Below, piece by piece: positions 56,882-64,000 of a stretch of 64,000 bases of DNA (its first letter is position 1; each line of letters starts with the position of its first letter). Below the pieces are notes generated by a model that saw only the letters and a program-made list of their open reading frames with translations, was not told the DNA's origin and ran no database searches. The position numbers and the translations under genes were made by a program. This DNA is from Breviolum minutum Mf 1.05b.01 (Eukaryota > Sar > Dinophyceae > Suessiales > Symbiodiniaceae), in assembly GCA_000507305.1 (NCBI GenBank), contig DF241567.1, positions 1 to 64,000 on the forward strand, read 5' to 3'.

Positions 56882-59609
56882 ACTCATAGTCTCAGAAAGT
56901 GTTTGGGGTTCCCGTTTGGCGTCACATGTGTTGTTGTTGCGGTCGCCGGTTGCGACTTCGAAATGATTGGCTCAAAAACCTGATAGATTGGAATGCTAAA
57001 CACAATTTCCAATCTGTTTGCTCCCCTTTTTGGTACCATAATTTTTGATGCAGATGTTTTGACCCAGCACAACGGTTCTTTCCGGAAAGCTCCGCAGTTA
57101 TTTTCTCAGATTTTAAAGCTGAGAAGATGGAATGATTGTCACCCCCCTGTACAAATCAAAATCAACGGCACTTTTGAGTGTTTCCGATTTTCCGAACTTT
57201 CCCTTTCAGTGGGATTGGGATATGTGATCGTTTTGTGGAGGGTATGATTCAAAACCATTTCCGATCATCCAAAGTTGTGGATTTGTTTCGACCCAGAGAA
57301 TTTGAAACGTCAAACATTTCATGACGATCCGCAAGGTTTTTTTTCATGTGATCCAAAAAAACAACGTCACCGGATCCGTAGGGGTGGTAACAGTTTGAGT
57401 TTTGGGGGAAAACCCTTTCGGATCAGGTAATCCGACAGGATGGTATGGTTTGATGCGAAAAAAGTACGAGGCAATTTTCAAAGATGTTGCGCCACCGTTG
57501 GCTTGCAAGGCAAAAACTAAGTCGTAGCTGGATTGGATGGTGACGGCTTTCTCGATCAGTTTGGGGGAGTGGTGGATAAGATTTCGATTTTCAGAATGTT
57601 TTGCATGAGATCTAGATTTTGACAGGATAATTGTTTGATCATTCAGGGTTTTTGGTCAAAGACTAGAGATGTATCACAGAAGATTTGCAATTTGTTAGGC
57701 ACCTGGTATGTGACCATATCTGGCCCTAACAAGCCTAATAGTAGTGGAAGGTGAACGATGGCGAGAATGGTTTAGGTCTTTTATTTCTTACAAAAAAACG
57801 AGGAGGTCGCTGAAGGTACTTTTCGAGTCATTGAAGCTTGTGTAACACTTGATGCCATGTCCAGCGATTGCATCATGATTTGCCTATCGATTTTAATGGT
57901 AAATTCCTTGAGCACTTCAAACCTGAATGCTCATTTGATATTTGGATTCAGGGTGAAAAACCCGTATCTCATTTGACGATTTCGCAAACCCCGCCTCCAC
58001 CCCCCACAAGTGGTATGCCGGAAACCGGATGGAGTGCCAAAACCTACGTAAAACGTATGACGAAGACCTTGAACATTGAAATAACCTGTGATGTAACCTT
58101 TGCACTAAAGAGGATAGATGGAAGGGAGGTCAATGCGTTGTCCTGTCAGTTATATTCTTGCCGAAGTGGAAATTCATCATCGTTTCAACATTGCAAATGC
58201 CACGGGCCACGAATTTTGCCGGAAATATCAGGAAGATTCTCACGCTTAGTATGGCCTATGGCCACGCACATGCATGACGGTAGAAAACGCAGTTGGTGGA
58301 AATCACGCAGTACCTTGTGCCAGTGGAGTTGCTCAAGAGACTAAAATCAATGCGTCCATTGAATGCCTTTGCTGCATCATGTGGATAGTCGCCCCTGCGT
58401 GCCAGCAAGCCGTTGCATGTTTCATGCTGTTTACATGTCATCCAGGAGCGGAACAAGAGCAAAAAGCGGGAGAAAGCGAAAAAGGACCCGGATTGCAGAA
58501 AAGGAAGGTTCCCATTCGATTTGTTTTGCTTGCGTGATTGAGATGGGACCTGGGAGCTAGCACTCCAAGAGCAAGAAGCTGGTTCAAAACCTTTAGGGCT
58601 GCCCAGGGTTTCATGGTCCACCTGCAGGAGACGCAAGCGCCGCTCAGGGATGAAGAGGTGCAGCCGTGAAGCCTTGCAAATGGCACGGGGTAGCCCACCA
58701 AGTGTAAGATCCTTGTGTAAGGCCACGGTATTCTGAAAATTGCACAAGACCTCGGCGTCCAACCCCATGACTCCATTGGGTGAAGTTTGGCTTGCGTTTC
58801 GAATGGTTCAATGTCGTGGCTAAGTGGGAGGGTGCATGATGTTGAATGTTGGGGGTCTGGATTTTGAGCTAGTGCCCGCTATTGTGCGCAATATTTTATG
58901 TGAAAAACATTGGTAGCGTAAGAACCGTCGCAGCATCAAGAAAACGCAGTTTCTCATTCGCAGTATCATAAGAATAGTGTCAGGTAGCCATGGCCATTGC
59001 TGACATGCTGCAAAAAAGAGCTTCGCAATCCCTCAGCATGAACGAACTCAACCAGGACAGGTGGAGTCGGCAAATGGCAAATGGGAGTGACAATTTTTTT
59101 TGGTGGTTAGGCAAGGGAACTCTGGCATTTTGAGATCATGTTTGCAGGTGGTGCGATGTGATCATATGCGTTCCACGTTCTTGATGCAACTGACAGGTGC
59201 ACTGAGCATGTGTCAACCATTTCACAACGTACACGGTTCGCTGCACACTTCAACCTCTTGCCGTCAACGTCGGGACAGGATGCTGGGTGCAAGAAGATCT
59301 TGAAACCGCTGTTGAAGAAGCACCAAGTGAACCTCGATTGCATTTTGGACTACCACTTGTAAATTCCATGGGATGGGCAAATGTATGATGTCGCGCTGGG
59401 ATTTTTCAATATGGCCACCCAGTGAAGCAATGAACACGGAAAGAAAATGAACTGATGACAAATGCCTGACTCGATTTGTTTGCCAAGAGGAATGTTGTAT
59501 GAATGAAACATTTTTTGTTTTTGTTGCGGGCACGTGTGCATGTAGATCTGCAGCCTGAAATAATGCGCAAGTGCACACGTTTTATCCATGATGTTTTTTG
59601 AAATATGAA

Positions 59610-59642
<33 letters not shown>

Positions 59643-60228
59643 CAACATGTAACTATACATGTACATACATTTACGTATATTTGTACTCAAGGCATGTTAC
59701 TACGGAAATAAAATCGTGCAGCGCAACTTGAAATTGTATTATGAATAATTGAAAAAAATCATGCAACCATCCATCATGGATCACTAGGAAATGCGTCAGT
59801 GGCTCAGAAGTGACCAAACAAAGGATGAATCAATGGAATGCCACCGCTTTGGATACAAACAACCAGGCCACCATCCTGTGTAGTGAACGACTTGGCACAA
59901 ATTCGGGGTTGAAACCCGCGACGTGAGCGTCCAGGAAACTATCCAAGCTTTGGCTTTCCAAATTCCCGTCTCTTGAATGGTGGGTTGGGGCGGGCCCTTG
60001 TGGCAGGTTTTGGACGAAGTTTCATGATATACTTTGGGATCTTCCAGAACGGCGCATTGTTAGGAAGACTTCCTGTGTTTTGTTCCAGCAACCCATATGA
60101 AAAACTGATACAAATTCAAGCGAACTCATGCAACCATTGAAATTTTCTATTGCTTTCTTTCCTTTGATTGCAAATTCTTGTCCGTTTTCGGTGTTCCTGG
60201 TCCCACTGTTTGCTTAATAGGCAGATGC
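56882..60228. other. Region with several overlapping open frames, genes unresolved
   Basis: Plus frame 57868-58344 (158 codons, with FKPECSFDIWIQGEKPVS and TLNIEITCDVTFALKRIDGR) and minus frame 58768-58256 (170 codons, with KDLTLGGLPRAICKASRLHL) are the longest. Both strands are open across 58250-58770. TA microsatellite at 59615-59640. I cannot assign a gene here. Confidence 0.35.
59206..59388 (+). CDS. Possible terminal exon, product unknown
   Basis: An open frame ending TGA at 59386-59388 reads FTTYTVRCTLQPLAVNVGTG, CWVQEDLETAVEEAPSEPRL, HFGLPLVNSMGWANV. Its composition is the most protein-like of the five overlapping frames at this site. It enters from an unclear acceptor (cactgag at about 59206). 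No family recognised. Confidence 0.35.
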   Translation, partial: ACVNHFTTYTVRCTLQPLAVNVGTGCWVQEDLETAVEEAPSEPRLHFGLPLVNSMGWANV

Positions 60229-60770
60229 ACCTATCAAATATCCAGACAATACTTCAAGTAAGGCGAATTTCCTTGATTAGACATATTCTTAGACAAAACA
60301 ATGATCATCCTATTCGAACTGTTACTTTTTAAACGAGAGTCAGCAGCTCCTATAGAAGTTCTTCATAGACGGGTGGGTCGCCCGAGAAAGCAGTGGACCT
60401 TTGAAAGCCTAAAGATTACTTGGTCCAAAATTCGAACTCATGATAGTGATTTCGTTGCATCGCCTACTCAACTTGAACGTATACACGAAGCAGCCATTAA
60501 CCAACAAATTTGAAACAACTATTTCATGTTTCTTACCAGGTTCTTCCACCTGGACTTCGACACTAATCGATATTAATCCTTACACACCATTACAAACTGA
60601 CAACATGCTGATTGATTGGGCTACTTCATTGTGGAGAACTTGTGAAGGGCCCAGGATGGAGGGGCACCTACGGGTATGTAGAGATTTCTGAATTTGAGAG
60701 GTTTCACTTATTCCCTTTTCACCAGATCATACCTATGGCACGCACGAGCGACGAACGGACCTATCAAATA
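60229..60770 (+). mobile_element. Truncated LINE insertion with 12-bp target-site duplication
   Basis: The direct repeat acctatcaaata occurs at 60229-60240 and 60759-60770 and encloses the reverse-transcriptase tail described below. A short insert with a retroelement 3' coding end between perfect direct repeats is what a 5'-truncated non-LTR insertion looks like. No poly-A tail is obvious at the right end, which weakens the case. Confidence 0.55.
60301..60513 (+). pseudogene. LINE reverse transcriptase C-terminal fragment
   Basis: The frame contains RRVGRPRKQWTFESLKITWS, the basic RRxGRPRxxW block found near the C terminus of many non-LTR reverse transcriptases, followed by ASPTQLERIHEAAINQQI and a stop. 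In the next frame just upstream, QNNDHPIRTVTF reads as the preceding part of the same domain, so a frameshift lies at about 60330. It is 5'-truncated and without the catalytic YxDD block, hence inactive. Confidence 0.65.
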
Positions 60771-60905
60771 GGTTAGTATTGCTAGTGTTACTAGTAGTGC
60801 TAGTAATTAAAACAAATGATACTAGCAATGCTCGCAGCACAAGTGCACTAGTGATGTGTGAATACTACTAGTGCTAGCATTCCGAGTGTCGTCATGCTAG
60901 TACCA
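60771..60905. repeat. Imperfect actagtgctagt palindromic array
   Basis: Repeated actagt, gctagt and ctagca units over 135 bases. A short inverted counterpart (cactagcctagtagtgctag) lies at about 61892-61911 beyond the N gap. Confidence 0.6.
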
Positions 60906-61039
60906 GTAGAAATATTGGAAATACAAGCTACGGTTGATGGAAGAAATCCTAAACCAGTTAATATGTGGGTAATCCCTTTATTTACTGGGTTTATACATCC
61001 CAAGTGGTTAGGTGGATGTGTTCGGGATGATACTGGAAA

Positions 61040-61235
61040 ACAAATTTACGTTCCCTGGAAAAAAAATTCACGTTCCCTGGAAAAAATATTTACAGCCACT
61101 GGAAAAGAAATTTAGGCTCCTCTGGCCCTGTGGTCCTCCGGTTGTTTGGTCCTTTGGTCCTCTGGTCCTCTGGTTGTTTGGTCCTCTGGTCCTGTGGTCC
61201 TCTGGTCCTGTGGTTCTCTGGTCCTGTGGTCGTGT
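61040..61235. repeat. CCCTGGAAAA repeats and ggtcctctggtcctgt minisatellite next to the gap
   Basis: Three units of ccctggaaaaa-ttcacgtt precede a 16-base-type minisatellite (ggtcctctggtcctgtggt) that runs into the N gap. On the far side, aattttttttccaggg units (61797-61885) are the inverse of the first repeats, so the unresolved gap is flanked by inverted repeats. Confidence 0.7.
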
Positions 61236-61793
61236 NNNNNNNNNNNNNNNNNNNNNNNNNNNNNNNNNNNNNNNNNNNNNNNNNNNNNNNNNNNNNNNNN
61301 NNNNNNNNNNNNNNNNNNNNNNNNNNNNNNNNNNNNNNNNNNNNNNNNNNNNNNNNNNNNNNNNNNNNNNNNNNNNNNNNNNNNNNNNNNNNNNNNNNNN
61401 NNNNNNNNNNNNNNNNNNNNNNNNNNNNNNNNNNNNNNNNNNNNNNNNNNNNNNNNNNNNNNNNNNNNNNNNNNNNNNNNNNNNNNNNNNNNNNNNNNNN
61501 NNNNNNNNNNNNNNNNNNNNNNNNNNNNNNNNNNNNNNNNNNNNNNNNNNNNNNNNNNNNNNNNNNNNNNNNNNNNNNNNNNNNNNNNNNNNNNNNNNNN
61601 NNNNNNNNNNNNNNNNNNNNNNNNNNNNNNNNNNNNNNNNNNNNNNNNNNNNNNNNNNNNNNNNNNNNNNNNNNNNNNNNNNNNNNNNNNNNNNNNNNNN
61701 NNNNNNNNNNNNNNNNNNNNNNNNNNNNNNNNNNNNNNNNNNNNNNNNNNNNNNNNNNNNNNNNNNNNNNNNNNNNNNNNNNNNNNNNNNNNN
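61236..61793. other. Assembly gap (558 N)
   Basis: An N run bordered by a minisatellite on the left and inverted poly-T/CCAGGG repeats on the right. Assembly failure from repeats is the likely cause. Confidence 1.
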
Positions 61794-62164
61794 TTAAATT
61801 TTTTTTCCAGGGGTTAGTGGGGGTGAAACCCTTAAATTTGTTTTCCAGGGGTTGTAATTTTTTTTCCAGGGCCTACCCGATGTGTTCCATCAACACTAGC
61901 CTAGTAGTGCTAGGAAAGCTTATTCATGGCTCTGAGGCATGTGCTGCAAGTCAGCGAGGACATTGGAGATCGGACTGGACTTTGGAAGCCGCAAGATGGT
62001 AGATACGGGATGTAAAGGGTTGTCTATAGAAATATCAGATTTGGTAAAATTTTCATCAATATCCATACCTCTAAAAATTCCATAGTTTCATAAGTTTCAT
62101 ATTGTTGATCTTTACACATCAAGACTTGCAATCATGCAGAACTCATGTGCTTGTCCAGATGTAG

Positions 62165-62251
62165 GAGGTTTGATGTGCCGAGGTGGTGAAGCTTTGATAG
62201 CTCCAATTGCTTCCATGTTTCCCAGCGCCTTCAAGGAAATCCAAGGGGAAA
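62165..62251 (+). CDS. Internal exon, product unknown
   Basis: Acceptor cttgtccagatgtag|G and donor GGGGAAA|GTAACC. The frame is GLMCRGGEALIAPIASMFPS then AFKEIQGE, entering and leaving in phase 1. Not recognised. Confidence 0.45.
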
Positions 62252-62548
62252 GTAACCATATCTCGACTTTCCCTGACTGAACTTCATTCCGCAGGAAGGA
62301 AGCTCTGTGATTGTGCGTGCAGCTTGAGTCGTGCAGCTTGAGCGGGGCAACAGATTCCGGTGATTGCAGAACACTGGTCGATACTTGTGAGGCATGGTGG
62401 GTTCGTGGGAGGTTTCATGGAAGGGCAAGAGAATCACTGCGAGACACGTAGAACATTGTAAAATACTACATTACATCCTGGTATACTTGAGTGTGTGACG
62501 GGTGCTGTTTGTTTGGATATGCTGATTGTTGTCAAATTGTTGATGTAT

Positions 62549-62660
62549 ATACACCCCTGAAAACAAACGGCTGGAACCCAAAAATTGGTGGTTAGTAGAT
62601 GTTTCTTCCTTTCCTTTTGGGGTATTTTCAGGTTCCAACCGTTCGTTTTTGGGGTTGTAT
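62549..62660. mobile_element. MITE-like fold-back, ACACCCCTGAAAACAAACGG family
   Basis: The left end atacacccctgaaaacaaac ggctggaacc pairs with the right end ggttccaaccgttcgttttt ggggttgtat. Confidence 0.75.
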
Positions 62661-63074
62661 TCCAGAACCTATGCTTTTCACATGTCCGAGTCTATGTCCA
62701 AGAGGGACCATGAGGGACCCTAATTTTGGACTCGGACACCGGTGACCGGTGTCAATGGTTTAGTGGTGGGGTTGCCCAACAACAGGGGTTAAAGACACCA
62801 GGAAATGTTTGGTCTATGTTACTATGAGTCAGATATGACACAAAGTTGATGAGGACATGTCTATTCTTAGCCACCAAATTGTCACAACTGCTTCGGCCAC
62901 GAAACCACGAAAATCTCCTGAAGATGATGGTCAAAAGTCAAAACGCAGGCATTTGTGTTTTTTTGCGTCTTAATCATCTTGTTCCCTGTTGATGACCCAT
63001 TTTTTTCCCGTGGAAAGGCGGTATATAACCATATATAACCATATGAAGCAAAGTTACCCTTGGCTCAGCTGCAG

Positions 63075-63172
63075 GCCGAGGCCTTTATGGTGTCATGAAC
63101 TTCCACCACCAAGTTGCCAACCGCGCCGTTTGGTGCCAGGCAGCGATGTATTTTGGATCGACCTTCCATCCT
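63075..63172 (+). CDS. Internal exon, product unknown
   Basis: Acceptor ttggctcagctgcag|G and donor CATCCT|GTAAAG. The frame is RGLYGVMNFHHQVANRAVWC then QAAMYFGSTFHP, entering in phase 1 and leaving in phase 0. Not recognised, though aromatic-rich. Two other frames are open but have worse edges. Confidence 0.45.
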
Positions 63173-63482
63173 GTAAAGCACGACAGGCCTTTGTTGATAC
63201 ACAAATTTCAACGAACTCGGAATCCGAAGATATTTGATTTTTCCGGGACTTTTTTTTTTTTTCGGATGCAAAAGATCGAGATATGTTCGTTTCATCAAAA
63301 ACAAATCGAATCCCAAATTTCTCGGCTTTTTTCTTAACTCTGGGAGCTGGTAGGTTCGAACTTGGTGGAATCTTTGTTCGCCTTGAAGGAGAGAGGATTC
63401 ATCGGGACACGGTCGTTAGGGTTGTACAAGGCCAAAGCGCCATCGGATAGGGGGATAGATCATCTCTCGTGTTTGGGTTGGG

Positions 63483-63707
63483 GTGGATTTTAAGCGTTGT
63501 GGAGAATTTGTGTCAGATCATGGCCTTCTCCGAAAATTCGGAAATTTGATGATGTTCAACGGCCCCGCCTTCTGGATGGAGTTCATCGGATGGTCTTTTG
63601 TATGTTGCATCCAATTGGCAAAACTGGGTCCTTCAATTGGCACGCCAAAACCTCATCCAGCCAATGCCTTCCTTGGTTTTTGCTATCCCCATAAATTTCC
63701 CCATTAA
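63483..63707 (+). CDS. Possible exon with aromatic-rich frame
   Basis: The frame RKFGNLMMFNGPAFWMEFIG then WSFVCCIQLAKLG is protein-like over about 63525-63620, perhaps with donor near TGTATG. It may belong to the same gene as 63075-63172. No family recognised. The remaining 300 bases of the window show no clear exon. Confidence 0.3.
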   Translation: MDFKRCGEFVSDHGLLRKFGNLMMFNGPAFWMEFIGWSFVCCIQLAKLGPSIGTPKPHPANAFLGFCYPHKFPH

Positions 63708-64000
63708 ATGCCGTGTAAAACACCAGGAGTTTCGCCCCAAGTCTACCGGCAGTTTTCCAAAAACGGCGTTCCATGGGTCCAGGTACCTTGGCGGCAGTTT
63801 TTCATGCACACAGTGAATTTTCACATCTTCATGTTTTGTTAAATGATGGTGCTGAAGTTGTTTTTAAAACAACTTCCGAAAAAAAAAAAAACAATCAGTT
63901 TTTTCATGCCGCGAATCTTCATGACTTTTGGATCTAATGATGAAAAAACACGTGACACATGTGAAAGCTGTTTTTTTCGCAGCCTTGGGCGCTGCTAGGG

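Noticed and set aside
61012-62002. Open frames with VLWSSGP-type repeats across 61-62 kb
   Set aside because: Translation of a minisatellite and an N gap.
1-64000. tRNA, rRNA or bacterial operon features
   Set aside because: No cloverleaf, rRNA block or ribosome-binding-site/ORF pattern was recognised.

Overview
The window looks like nuclear DNA of a dinoflagellate, most likely a member of the Symbiodiniaceae. The evidence is: no long bacterial-type ORFs; many very short exons (often 36-120 nt) in long introns; acceptors mostly of the form AG|G; frequent GC 5' splice sites; and several families of short fold-back (MITE-like) repeats resembling those I recall from Symbiodinium assemblies. It is a draft assembly with two N runs (38199-38641 and 61236-61793) and two single-N joins flanked by duplicated sequence. 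All gene models here were read by eye from reading-frame phase, splice signals and protein motifs. They are incomplete, and 5' ends are mostly unknown.

Layout. 1.3-3.8 kb: a plus-strand gene ending in a Tyr/Gly/Pro-rich tail. 6.7-9.9 kb: minus-strand exons of one or two unrecognised genes. Around 9.9-10.25 kb the strand appears to switch, and 10.2-15.1 kb holds plus-strand exons. 18-26.5 kb (plus): an alpha/beta-hydrolase resembling serine hydrolase-like (SERHL) proteins. 28.8-30.5 kb: small plus-strand exons. 31.80-40.71 kb: an 8.9-kb element bounded by long GC-rich inverted repeats. Its minus strand carries a multi-exon gene that ends in motifs IX and X of a cytosine-5 DNA methyltransferase. 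41.1-49.6 kb (plus): a calpain-family cysteine protease with Cys, His and Asn catalytic blocks. 50.2-51.2 kb: exons in one continuous phase, either the calpain continued or the next gene. 56.0-56.7 kb: a gene end with two ubiquitin-interacting-motif-like helices. 60.2-60.8 kb: a truncated LINE reverse-transcriptase tail between 12-bp direct repeats. 62-64 kb: further plus-strand exons.

The main result is the inverted-repeat element carrying a methyltransferase-like gene. It lies about 0.4 kb upstream of the catalytic-Cys exon of the oppositely oriented calpain gene, probably inside that gene's 5' portion. A second result is that the hydrolase and calpain chains stay in frame only if several introns use GC donors.
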